Assembly: GCF_000211815.1 (NCBI RefSeq)
Contig: NZ_GL890921.1
Location: forward strand, 1-30,618
Origin: Moorena producens 3L
GTDB lineage: Bacteria > Cyanobacteriota > Cyanobacteriia > Cyanobacteriales > Coleofasciculaceae
Direction of reading: 5' to 3'
Length of the DNA: 30,618 nucleotides
A program made the position numbers and the translations under genes. The notes below the pieces were generated by a model. That model was given only the letters and a program-made list of their open reading frames with translations. It was not told the origin of the DNA and searched no databases. Below, piece after piece: positions 1 through 8,169 of the stretch (position 1 is the first letter of the stretch; every line of letters starts with the position of its first letter).

Positions 1-107
1 TGCAACATTTATTTATATTTTAATACCGAAAATATGGTATATAATGATACGCTTTGCCTGAAGTAGGGATAACTGGAGGCTATGGGGAGATGAAGAAGAT
101 GGGGTTG

Positions 108-346
108 AAGGTGGTTTACCCTTGAAGGTTAACAGCTTGAAGGTTGTTCATGGTTGAAGGTTAACAGGTTGAAGGTTAACAGGTTGAAGATTAACAGGTT
201 GTTCGCGTTCGCCTTTGGCGTGGCCTACGGCCAAGCGTGGCCAATAGGCCAAGGTTGAAGGTTCTAAGCAGCAACCGGCAACACCTACTAACCTACAACC
301 GGCAACCTACTAACCTACAACCAGCAACCTGATCACCGGCAACCGC
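108..346. repeat. Intergenic tandem repeats (15-bp and about 23-bp units)
   Basis: The first 405 bases hold no gene. From about 108 to 200 a 15-bp unit (AGGTTAACAGGTTGA and variants) repeats several times. From about 266 to 346 a different unit built on CAACCGGCAACCTACTAAC repeats. The 15-bp unit is the reverse complement of the repeat that lies in frame inside the rqcH gene at 27803-27967. Confidence 0.85.
198..253. repeat. Short GC-rich dispersed element
   Basis: A GC-rich block with internal inverted repeats (GTTCGCGTTCGCCTTTGG, GGCCTACGGCCAAGCG) sits within the AT-richer tandem repeats. Nearly the same block recurs at about 15012-15060, and shorter relatives lie near 14048-14084 and 24484-24519. 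It behaves like a small dispersed palindromic repeat; how it moves is unknown. Confidence 0.7.
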
Positions 347-417
347 AATCAACTAATACCTTGGATTGCTACTTGGTCAGTTAAGATAAATCCAAATATC
401 ACCCTTTGCTCCTGATC

Positions 418-1794
418 ATGAACTCCCCACGTTTCCTGATCCTGCAACTGCTGATGACTACGGTAGTAGCCTGTGGTTCAACCAGCACTTCAACTCAAGC
501 ACCTGCGGCACCGATTGTACAAAAGTCCTCCTCTGAAGAATCTCCCCAAATTGCTCAGGCACCTACACAAACAAATGCTTTATCCACAAAAACCCTAATC
601 GATACCAAAACCCTGACACCCCAACCGATTCAAATTACCCTGAATGATTTACCCCAACCTTTTGCTACTACTAGCGCCTCTCGACCTCCAAAAGTGGTAG
701 CAATACCATCCAACCCAAGCCTAAAAGTACCAGCGGGTTTCCAAGTGAACGTATTTGCTGATGGGTTAGACCGTCCCCGCTGGCTAGCACTTACTCCCAC
801 TGGCGATATCTTGGTCACAGAAACTCGGGCAAATCGTATTCGTTTATTGCGTGACAGCAATGGTGATGGAGTTGCTGATCTCAAAAAAACCTTTGCTAGT
901 GCTAGTAATGGGTTAAATATTCCCTTTGGCATGGCGTTTGCTGATCAATACTTCTTCTTGGGCAACACTAATGCTGTACTCCGGTTTCCCTACACTAAGG
1001 GTCAAGAGCAACTCACTGGCAAAGGTGAAAAAATTGCTGACCTCCCTGGCGGTGGCTACAACCAGCATTGGACACGCAATGTGGTAGTATCTCCCAACCG
1101 AAACAAAATCTACGTCTCTATTGGTTCACGGTCTAATGTCGATAGGGAACCCCTACCCCGAGCATCGGTACAGGTGATGAACCTGGACGGCTCAAACCAA
1201 CAGACCTTTGCCTATGGCTTACGTAATCCTGTCGGCCTAGACTTTCACCCAATTACTGGTGAACTTTACACTACCGTCAATGAACGAGATCTAATCGGAG
1301 ATGACCTAGTTCCTGATTACTTCACCCGTATTCGCCAAGGGGAATTCTATGGTTGGCCCTATGCCTATTTAGCCCCCCATCTCATCGATCCCCGTCAAAC
1401 CCGCAATGGTCAAAGCATCAAACCTGAACTGGTTGCCCAAACCCGAACTCCCGATGTCTTGTTCCAATCGCACTCAGCAGCACTAGGATTACAATTTTAT
1501 GATGGACGGACCTTTCCAGAAAAGTATCGTAACGGTGCCTTTGTAGCGTTTCGTGGCTCTTGGAATCGTAACCGAGGCACCGGTTACAAACTTGTCTTTG
1601 TTCCCTTTAAAACTGATAGACGACCATTAGGCTATTATGAAGATTTTCTGACTGGTTTTCTGATCGATTCCTCAGGACCAACCACCTGGGGACGTCCAGT
1701 TGGGTTGCTGGTGCTAAAAGATGGCAGTCTGCTCGTCACAGAAGAAGCCAACAACCGAATTTACCGGATCCAATACCGCAATAGTAACCCGTGA
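418..1794 (+). CDS. Lipoprotein, sorbosone/glucose dehydrogenase-like beta-propeller
   Basis: The protein belongs by pattern to the PQQ-dependent sugar dehydrogenase / sorbosone dehydrogenase propeller family, which oxidises sugars outside the cytoplasm. The ATG at 418 is preferred over an upstream in-frame TTG at 406, because it gives a compact lipoprotein signal with a lipobox (VVAC) ending at about residue 19. A Ser/Thr/Gln/Pro-rich linker follows to about residue 95. Then come propeller blades with RPRWLALTPTGDILVTE, the calcium-loop-like SNGDGVADL, FAYGLRNPVGLDFHP and GEFYGWPYAY. The C-terminal TTWGRPVGLLVLKDGSLLV is typical of the family's last blade. It is expected to be lipid-anchored facing the periplasm. 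It stands alone behind a repeat-rich leader. Substrate and cofactor cannot be read from the sequence, and many family members are not proven enzymes. Confidence 0.85.
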   Translation: MNSPRFLILQLLMTTVVACGSTSTSTQAPAAPIVQKSSSEESPQIAQAPTQTNALSTKTLIDTKTLTPQPIQITLNDLPQPFATTSASRPPKVVAIPSNPSLKVPAGFQVNVFADGLDRPRWLALTPTGDILVTETRANRIRLLRDSNGDGVADLKKTFASASNGLNIPFGMAFADQYFFLGNTNAVLRFPYTKGQEQLTGKGEKIADLPGGGYNQHWTRNVVVSPNRNKIYVSIGSRSNVDREPLPRASVQVMNLDGSNQQTFAYGLRNPVGLDFHPITGELYTTVNERDLIGDDLVPDYFTRIRQGEFYGWPYAYLAPHLIDPRQTRNGQSIKPELVAQTRTPDVLFQSHSAALGLQFYDGRTFPEKYRNGAFVAFRGSWNRNRGTGYKLVFVPFKTDRRPLGYYEDFLTGFLIDSSGPTTWGRPVGLLVLKDGSLLVTEEANNRIYRIQYRNSNP

Positions 1795-1936
1795 AGTACC
1801 CTCGACTAAGCCGGAATATCTTATTGATTACAACTTAATTAGGAGAAAAATTTTTTGACTGGCAATTCATCCCCCACTAACCGCACTTAGTGTAGATTAG
1901 GGAATGTTTACCGAATCTTGTTAAACCTGGCTTGGT

Positions 1937-1964
1937 ACTAATGACTAATGACTAATGACTAATT
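1937..1964. repeat. Heptamer tandem repeat (ACTAATG)
   Basis: Three perfect ACTAATG units and a partial fourth lie in the 276-base gap between the dehydrogenase-like gene and pyruvate kinase. This is a short tandemly repeated repetitive (STRR) sequence of the kind common in filamentous cyanobacteria. Confidence 0.8.
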
Positions 1965-2070
1965 AGAAGTCTTGGTAAAGATATTGAGGAAAACTTAATA
2001 TCAAACAAATAACAATAATGTGCCATGCTAAGGTGTTGTTCGGGAAACCCACCTAATCCCTTTGACGTTT

Positions 2071-3852
2071 ATGCAATCGCCAAATTCCCTACGTCGGACA
2101 AAGATTGTTGCCACAATTGGCCCTGCGAGCAATAGCCCAGATGTTCTCAAGGCACTAATTCAAGCTGGTGCCACCACTTTACGACTCAACTTTTCCCATG
2201 GCACCCATGAAGACCATCAGCGCAATATTCGCCTGATTCGCCAGACGGCCTTTGAACTCAATCAGCCTGTAGCGATCCTCCAAGACTTGCAAGGACCGAA
2301 AATTCGCTTGGGGCGGTTTGAAAACGGTTCCATTGTTGTCAACAATGGCGATCGCTTCACCTTAACCAGCAAATCGATGGTTGGTAAACAGGAAATCAGT
2401 TCAGTTACCTACGAACCCCTAGCGGACGAAGTGCCTGTGGGAGCCACCATCCTATTAGATGATGGCAAAGTTGAGATGCGGGTAGATAAGGTAGACCGAG
2501 AGGAACGAGCCTTGCACTGTACCGTTACCGTCGGTGGACCCCTCTCAAATAACAAAGGAGTTAACTTCCCTGGTGTCTACCTATCTATCAAAGCTCTGAC
2601 CGATAAAGACCGACGAGATTTAATGTTTGGTTTGGATCAAGGTGTGGATTGGGTAGCACTCTCCTTTGTTCGTAATCCTCAGGACATCTTGGAAATCAAA
2701 GAACTGATTAACAGTGCTGGGAAGCAGGTACCCGTCGTTGCCAAAATTGAAAAGCATGAAGCCATTGAGCAAATGGAGGCAATTATCTCCCTGTGCGATG
2801 GAGTGATGGTTGCTCGGGGTGACTTAGGGGTAGAACTGCCAGCAGAGGATGTACCAATCTTACAAAAGCGACTGATTGCCTCAGCAAATCGACGGGGAAT
2901 CCCAGTCATCACTGCCACTCAAATGTTGGACAGTATGGTTCACTCGCCCCGACCAACTCGTGCAGAAGTTTCTGATGTAGCTAATGCTATCCTTGATGGC
3001 ACTGATGCAGTCATGCTCTCTAACGAAACAGCTGTTGGTAAATACCCAGTAGAAGCCGTAAAGACCATGGGCACGGTTGCGGTGCGCATTGAGCAAGAAC
3101 AGATTATCGGTCATGCTCGTGACACCAGCCGCTCCATTCCCAATGCTATATCCCAAGCAGTTGGTCACATTGCCGAGCAGTTAGAGGCAGCAGCCATCAT
3201 GACTCTGACTAAAACCGGTGCTACAGCGCGGAATGTTTCTAAATTCCGACCCCAAACTCCCATATTAGCAGTAACACCTCATGTAGATGTGGCTCGACAA
3301 CTCCAGCTAGTTTGGGGGGTCAGACCTTTGTTAGTCCTGGATTTACCCTCAACTGGTCAGACCTTCCAAGCCGCAATGAGTGTGGCTCAGGAAAAACAGC
3401 TTCTAACAGAAAGAGATTTGGTCGTCATGACGGCTGGGACAATCCAAGGTGTGGCTGGGTCAACAGACTTAATTAAAGTAGAAGTAGTCAAAGCAGTTTT
3501 GGGTCAGGGAGTTGGTATTGGTCAGGGATCAGTAAGTGGTGTTGCTCGGGTGGCTGACACTGATGGTGATTTACCTAACTTCAACCACGGAGAAATCCTA
3601 GTGGCTCCTTCAACCAATGCCAAATTTGTGGAAGTCATTCGCAAGGCAGCAGGAATTATCACTGAGGAAGATAGTATAACTAGCCATGCAGCAGTGATTG
3701 GGTTACGCTTGGGTGTGCCAGTAATTGTGGGGGTGAATAATGCGACCCAATTGATTCGGGATGGGGCAATCTTGACTCTGGACACACAGCGGGGGTTAGT
3801 TTATTCTGGTACCCTTGGGGCTAGCCCCACTGACGGGTTACTAATGACTTGA
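2071..3852 (+). CDS. pyk: Pyruvate kinase with C-terminal PEP-utilizer domain
   Basis: Converts phosphoenolpyruvate and ADP to pyruvate and ATP, the last step of glycolysis, in the cytoplasm. The ATG at 2071 is chosen over the in-frame TTG at 2062 and gives 593 residues. Visible motifs are the N-terminal RRTKIVATIGPAS, the active-site helix VVAKIEKHEAIEQM with the catalytic Lys, MVARGDLGVELP and ATQMLDSMVHSPRPTRAE. After the alpha/beta regulatory domain (to about residue 475) there is an extra domain of about 110 residues with GEILVAPSTNAKFV and EDSITSHAAVIGLRLGVP. This is a PEP-utilizer mobile domain that keeps the Thr-Ser-His signature. The length near 590 is usual for the cyanobacterial and bacillus-type form. 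It is monocistronic as far as can be seen. Confidence 0.97.
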   Translation: MQSPNSLRRTKIVATIGPASNSPDVLKALIQAGATTLRLNFSHGTHEDHQRNIRLIRQTAFELNQPVAILQDLQGPKIRLGRFENGSIVVNNGDRFTLTSKSMVGKQEISSVTYEPLADEVPVGATILLDDGKVEMRVDKVDREERALHCTVTVGGPLSNNKGVNFPGVYLSIKALTDKDRRDLMFGLDQGVDWVALSFVRNPQDILEIKELINSAGKQVPVVAKIEKHEAIEQMEAIISLCDGVMVARGDLGVELPAEDVPILQKRLIASANRRGIPVITATQMLDSMVHSPRPTRAEVSDVANAILDGTDAVMLSNETAVGKYPVEAVKTMGTVAVRIEQEQIIGHARDTSRSIPNAISQAVGHIAEQLEAAAIMTLTKTGATARNVSKFRPQTPILAVTPHVDVARQLQLVWGVRPLLVLDLPSTGQTFQAAMSVAQEKQLLTERDLVVMTAGTIQGVAGSTDLIKVEVVKAVLGQGVGIGQGSVSGVARVADTDGDLPNFNHGEILVAPSTNAKFVEVIRKAAGIITEEDSITSHAAVIGLRLGVPVIVGVNNATQLIRDGAILTLDTQRGLVYSGTLGASPTDGLLMT

Positions 3853-4251
3853 ATAAAATATACTATACCCATAACTATTGTCTATTTTGCTTTGGCTATT
3901 GCCTGGTTTGTATGTTCATGCTCAAGGGTCACTTAACTATCAAATAGTTTGTGGTAGTATTCGGCTACTAACTTAACCTGGTAGAGTCAATATTTGGAAA
4001 TTAGTAAGTGGTAAGATCAAGTCCGGTTAATCACTTATAAAATGGTTAATACTATACTCATGAATTGTTAATTGTTAATTGTTAATTGTTAATTGTTAAT
4101 TGTTAATTGTTGATTTGCCATTTTCAATTTTCAATTAACGAAAAACCCAGAATTATAAGTAGTCAACCGGACAGGATATTACTCATGACCGTAACTGTCC
4201 TGCTTTAAGCTTGTAGACTGATCAAAATTTATCATCAACACATCTTGGTTT
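3853..4251. other. Gene-free spacer
   Basis: No convincing reading frame or terminator was seen in this 399-base gap between the 3' ends of pyk and the convergent coiled-coil gene. Its only clear structure is the heptamer array at 4063-4111. Confidence 0.6.
4063..4111. repeat. Heptamer tandem repeat (AATTGTT x7)
   Basis: Seven perfect AATTGTT units in a row (49 bp), followed by degenerate relatives to about 4137. This is a cyanobacterial STRR-type array. Confidence 0.9.
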
Positions 4252-4917
4252 TTACATCTTTAGTGCTTCGATTTCAGTGAGTAGGGATTGAGTTTCAATA
4301 TGCTTCTGTCTCAGTTTCCCTGCCAAGATATTTTTTTGCTGATTTAGTTGTTGTTTTTCCATAGTCAGGCATTGATTTTCAGCCCTCTCCAACTCAAGTT
4401 GCCTTTCTAAGCATGCTTTATCCCATGCCAATTGTTTGTTTTGTCTTAGGAGTGATTTAACTTCCGTCTTGACTTGGTTTAGCTCCACAATTATTCCTTT
4501 GGTTTTCTGTACCATAAACTCCCAGGCTTGATAATCCCAATTTGAAGTTTCTGCTCCGCCATCAAGCTCTTCAAGAAAAGCCTGCTTTTCCAACTCCAGC
4601 CGTTCAACCCTCTCTTGCAGTGAGACATTTTTTTTATGCAACCTCCTTAAGGAGTTATTAACTACAATAAACTTATTGATTATCCCGATGATTTGCTGAT
4701 GACTTTCTTTAAGTTCATAGTCCAGCCACTTGATTTTCTCATTAGCCAAATTTAGATCTTGTTCAATGGCTTCATAGTTATTGAAAATAAAAAAAAACCA
4801 ATAAATTAATAAATTTTGGATTTGATTGCTATCTTTGATAGTATTGTTTTTGGGTTTATAATCATAAATTGCCAATAAAAACCAGCTGAATAACCAAAAA
4901 ATGATACTTGAATTCAT
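4252..4917 (-). CDS. Membrane-anchored coiled-coil protein of unknown function
   Basis: The family is not recognised. The 221-residue protein starts with a hydrophobic stretch (IIFWLFSWFLLAIY, residues 5-18) and has a second one (LLIYWFFFIFNNY, about 36-48). From about residue 50 to the end it is almost continuous heptad-like sequence rich in Leu, Glu, Lys and Gln (for example RVERLELEKQAFLEEL and LAWDKACLERQLELERAEN), which predicts a long coiled coil. The ATG at 4917 has a good Shine-Dalgarno, AAGGAAGG, a few bases upstream, which supports the start. It is isolated between gene-free repeats. The layout suggests a membrane-tethered filament or scaffold, but no function can be assigned. Confidence 0.7.
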   Translation of the reverse strand: MNSSIIFWLFSWFLLAIYDYKPKNNTIKDSNQIQNLLIYWFFFIFNNYEAIEQDLNLANEKIKWLDYELKESHQQIIGIINKFIVVNNSLRRLHKKNVSLQERVERLELEKQAFLEELDGGAETSNWDYQAWEFMVQKTKGIIVELNQVKTEVKSLLRQNKQLAWDKACLERQLELERAENQCLTMEKQQLNQQKNILAGKLRQKHIETQSLLTEIEALKM

Positions 4918-5139
4918 GAGACCTTCCTTGTCAAGTGATTACATCACTTTTAGCATCAACGTGACCTAGTACGACAACCGTGTAAATACATAATTGAGCT
5001 AACTGAGCTAACTCATTACAAAACTGATATTACGAGGAATTTAACCGAATTAGTGTATTTTGAAAAGCTCCTCTTGATAAAACAAAAATTTTTGACTGCT
5101 AGGCTTTTAGTCGGGATTGGTTAGTTAGCCCATCAACTA

Positions 5140-5272
5140 ATACCAATTCTTCAAAGTAGAAGTTATAGATGCAGATGGTCAGATGGTCAGATGGTCAGAG
5201 GCTCAGATGCTCAGAGGCTTAGATGCTCAGATCAAACGAATGTGTAGCCATGTGAGCACTAAGAATTGGTAT
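5140..5272. repeat. MITE-like element with 12-bp inverted ends
   Basis: Perfect 12-bp terminal inverted repeats, ATACCAATTCTT (5140-5151) and AAGAATTGGTAT (5261-5272), enclose a run of 9-bp CAGATGGT(C) units. The right end is followed by two further partial copies of AATTGGTATAACTTAA and two copies of AATTGGTAGAAGTACTG up to about 5342. There is no coding capacity. Confidence 0.65.
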
Positions 5273-5434
5273 AACTTAAGAATTGGTATAACTTAAAAAT
5301 TGGTAGAAGTACTGTATTAAAATTGGTAGAAGTACTGTATTAAGTATTCATACTGATACTAAGCTCGACTTAATGGATTTACGCACGATCCCTGGGATCG
5401 CAACTCCGTTAAACTCATAAGCCTTAGGCTTTTT

Positions 5435-5476
5435 GACTCTTGCCAGGTTACTAAGACACCCGATATGGCAAGAGTC
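5435..5476. repeat. 11-bp perfect inverted repeat
   Basis: GACTCTTGCCA (5435-5445) and TGGCAAGAGTC (5466-5476) are perfectly complementary across a 20-base loop. No T-run follows on either side, so it is not a standard terminator. It lies in the gap between the coiled-coil gene and the RNA ligase remnant; its role is unknown. Confidence 0.6.
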
Positions 5477-5545
5477 TAGTGCTCTGTTTAAGGAAGGCTT
5501 AAGAAGTCAGCTTCCCGTTACTCGGTTTTTTTTATAAAGTTTTGT

Positions 5546-6078
5546 TTAATTAGCTTGACAAAAATAAAAAACAGCTGAAACTTTCCAAGACCGACCATCG
5601 TGAATTAACAGGGTGAACTCAAGGAACGATGTTGAAATTCTGCCCATGAAACTCTAACGTTTGGCTGGCTCAAGCTTGGAAGGCAACCGTCATCTGCGCG
5701 GAAAAGGAGCGGTTTGGCGAGGTTTGGTGTACAATTCCCGAGGATGTCTCTTAGGTTACCATCAAAACGTTGTGCAAACTAAGCAGTGTTAGGGTCTTGA
5801 GGACACTAATATAGATAGATAACACTGGTAACAAAGGCACCAAAGCCTTTAAGGATTAACGAAAGTGGGATCAGGGTCTCAAACATTGGCTTTCAGATGC
5901 TGTCTTAAGATCGACAAGATATCCATAGTCTATTCAAAGGGAGGTTGCCAGGTAACGTGGGAAGGAGATTTATGTGGGGCTCGGCTGTGGTAAGTTTGAC
6001 CAAAGTACTGCTTGATCTCATTGACGTAGTCTTGAATATCCTCAGGTGGCAAGAAGGCAGCGGCGTTTTGAATTATCC
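5546..6078 (-). pseudogene. Decayed 2'-5' RNA ligase family gene
   Basis: Minus-strand translation of this apparently empty gap gives consecutive pieces of a LigT-like 2'-5' RNA ligase in shifting frames. In order these are AAAFLPPEDIQDYVNEIKQY (about 5990-6070), HKSPSHVTWQPPFE followed by a stop at 5930, SILRQHLKA, LKGFGAFVTSVIYLY, NRSFSAQMTVAF near 5700, and the C-terminal LLIHDGRSWKVSAVF just before 5555. The second catalytic motif, normally HxT, reads QMT here, and the first (HVT) survives. At least three frameshifts and several stops prevent expression. The pieces are collinear with the family, so this is a single decayed gene rather than a chance match. Family identification is from memory of its motifs. 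Confidence 0.75.
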
Positions 6079-6218
6079 AAGGAATTGCTCAGGGTAATGG
6101 TCGTATATCTTCTTATCTACCTACAAGATGAGACCTCTTTCGGATAAGATCATAAAACCCCTAAAATCAGTAAGTACTGCTTGAGAGGTTCTAGCTAAAA
6201 AGGCTGAGGAATATTTAT

Positions 6219-6476
6219 ATGAGCGAAATTTTCACTAAAGTTCAAGGCATCGTTTCAGAACAGTTGGACGTTGAGGCGGACCAGGTTAAGCCAGAATCCA
6301 GCTTTGCCAATGATCTGAACGCTGACTCCCTAGACACAGTTGAACTGGTAATGGCGTTAGAAGAAGCTTTCGATATCGAAATCCCTGATGAAGCGGCGGA
6401 AAAGATCGACACTGTTCAAAAGGCTGTGGATTACATTACAGAAAAAGTAGGAGCAGGAGCAGAAACTCCAGCTTGA
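6219..6476 (+). CDS. acpP: Acyl carrier protein
   Basis: Small acidic carrier of fatty acyl intermediates in type II fatty acid synthesis. The 85-residue protein has the phosphopantetheine site NDLNADSLDTVELVM with the modified Ser at residue 37, followed by the conserved helix II-III segment EEAFDIEIPDEAAEKI. Length and composition fit AcpP. The ATG at 6219 has the Shine-Dalgarno GAGGA at 6206-6210 with an 8-base spacer. fabF begins 60 bases downstream on the same strand, the classic acpP-fabF pair, so co-transcription is likely. No terminator was seen between them. Confidence 0.98.
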   Translation: MSEIFTKVQGIVSEQLDVEADQVKPESSFANDLNADSLDTVELVMALEEAFDIEIPDEAAEKIDTVQKAVDYITEKVGAGAETPA

Positions 6477-6536
6477 TCAGCCTGATTCATTACCGCAAGT
6501 TCTGCGTTCACGGTCGATAAGCCTAGTTTTAATGGC

Positions 6537-7790
6537 ATGATGACAAACTTTGAGAAAAAACGGGTCGTTGTTACAGGTCTCGGTGCAATTACGCCGATAG
6601 GCAACACTGTGGCTGAGTACTGGGAAGGGTTGTTAAACGGACGCAATGGTATTGGTTTAATTTCCTTATTTGATGCCTCCAAGCACGCTTGTCGTATTGC
6701 TGGCGAGGTTAAGGGCTTTGATCCCCATGACTACATGAAGGGTAAGGAAGCAAAGCGTATGGACCGCTTTGCTCAATTTGCGGTTTCTGCCAGTAAGCAA
6801 GCATTAGCTGATGCCCAGTTTGAGATCAATGACCTGAACGCAGAACAGGTCGGTGTAATGATTGGCACTGGCATCGGTGGTCTGAAGGTACTGGAAGACC
6901 AGCAAACAGTTCTTATTAAACGTGGACCTGACCGCTGTAGTCCGTTTATGATCCCGATGATGATTGCTAACATGGCAGCTGGTCAGACAGGAATTCATAC
7001 GGGAGCCAAGGGACCCAATAGTTGCCCAGTTACTGCTTGTGCCGCAGGGTCTAATGCCGTAGGTGATGCGTTTCGCTTAATCCAGCGAGGCTATGCCCAA
7101 GCCATGATTTGTGGCGGTGCTGAAGCGGCGGTGACTCCCCTAGCAATGGCTGGTTTTGCATCAGCACGAGCTTTATCTACTCGTAACGATACTCCTGAGT
7201 CAGCTTGCTGTCCTTTTGATATCGCTCGCAATGGCTTCGTGATGGGAGAAGGTTCTGGGATTGTGATCCTAGAGGAACTAGAACACGCCCTCAGTCGTGG
7301 GGCAAAAATTTATGCCGAAATCGTCGGCTATGGCATGACCTGTGATGCCCATCACATGACATCCCCTGTACCAGGTGGCGAAGGAGCAGCCAGGGCTATA
7401 GCACTGACGATGAAGGATGCTGGTTTGACGGCCGAACAGGTTAGCTACATCAATGCCCACGGGACTAGTACAGTTGCCAATGATAAAACTGAAACAGCAG
7501 CGATTAAAAAAGCTTTAGGAGACCATGCCTATAAAGTAGCAATTAGCTCCACCAAATCCATGACAGGTCATTTGTTGGGAGGGTCTGGTGGCATTGAAGC
7601 AGTGGCTTCAGTGATGGCAATTGCCCATGACCAGATTCCACCAACGATAAATTTGAACAACCCAGACCCTGAATGCGATTTGGATTACGTACCCAATTAT
7701 AGTCGCCAGCAGATGGTAGAAGTAGTGCTATCCAATTCCTTTGGGTTCGGCGGTCATAATGTAACCCTAGCCTTCAAAAAATACCGGTAA
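6537..7790 (+). CDS. fabF: 3-oxoacyl-[acyl-carrier-protein] synthase II
   Basis: Condenses malonyl-ACP with acyl-ACP to extend fatty acids by two carbons. The 417-residue thiolase-fold protein contains the full catalytic set: the nucleophile Cys168 in TACAAGSNAVGDAF, His308 in NAHGTSTVANDKTE, Lys340 in SSTKSMTGH and His345 in GHLLGGSGGIEA. It ends with the family signature NSFGFGGHNVTLAF. There are two adjacent ATG codons (6537 and 6540), with no strong Shine-Dalgarno before either, so the start is uncertain by one codon. It follows acpP and probably shares its transcript. Confidence 0.97.
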   Translation: MMTNFEKKRVVVTGLGAITPIGNTVAEYWEGLLNGRNGIGLISLFDASKHACRIAGEVKGFDPHDYMKGKEAKRMDRFAQFAVSASKQALADAQFEINDLNAEQVGVMIGTGIGGLKVLEDQQTVLIKRGPDRCSPFMIPMMIANMAAGQTGIHTGAKGPNSCPVTACAAGSNAVGDAFRLIQRGYAQAMICGGAEAAVTPLAMAGFASARALSTRNDTPESACCPFDIARNGFVMGEGSGIVILEELEHALSRGAKIYAEIVGYGMTCDAHHMTSPVPGGEGAARAIALTMKDAGLTAEQVSYINAHGTSTVANDKTETAAIKKALGDHAYKVAISSTKSMTGHLLGGSGGIEAVASVMAIAHDQIPPTINLNNPDPECDLDYVPNYSRQQMVEVVLSNSFGFGGHNVTLAFKKYR

Positions 7791-8169
7791 AGTGGGAATA
7801 AAGTTTGAATGGTTAACGGCTTACTCCGTAGGAGAACCAAAAGGGTAGCCTTTATATTATGGTAGGCATTGGGTGAAGGTAGCTCAAGGAAAAAACTAGT
7901 AGTTACAACTACTAGTTAATGATACTTACTGAGTAACCCATATTCCCACGCTTTATGGATTGTTTTCATCCTTGATGCTTCATCTTACACTACCAGAGAC
8001 GCTATCAGGCGAACATCCTTCATGCTTAGCCAATCCCTATCTCTTGCTGATTGATCCCGGTAATGGGATTATGAGAAAGTACCTTTGGGTCAACCGAGAG
8101 CCACCCTTGTTTGAACTCAGACAAATTATTGTTAGACCATAGTACACACATATCCATTAAACAGAAATT
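7791..8169. other. Gene-free spacer before transketolase
   Basis: No credible gene in 379 bases. A short open frame at 7960-8142 has no recognisable features. The only notable structure is the perfect dyad at 7894-7917. The promoter of tkt must lie here but could not be placed with confidence. Confidence 0.55.
7894..7917. promoter_or_regulatory. Perfect 11-bp dyad, possible operator
   Basis: AACTAGTAGTT and its exact complement AACTACTAGTT are separated by two bases. It is preceded by an A-run and not followed by a T-run on the + strand, so it is a poor terminator for fabF. Its position about 250 bases before tkt and its symmetry suit a dimeric repressor site, but that is inference. Confidence 0.4.

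Noticed and set aside
406..417. Upstream TTG start of the dehydrogenase-like gene
   Set aside because: The ATG at 418 gives a normal lipoprotein signal length; the extra residues add nothing family-like.
7960..8142. 60-residue frame before tkt
   Set aside because: No recognisable domain, helix pattern or ribosome binding site; it lies in a spacer and looks like chance.
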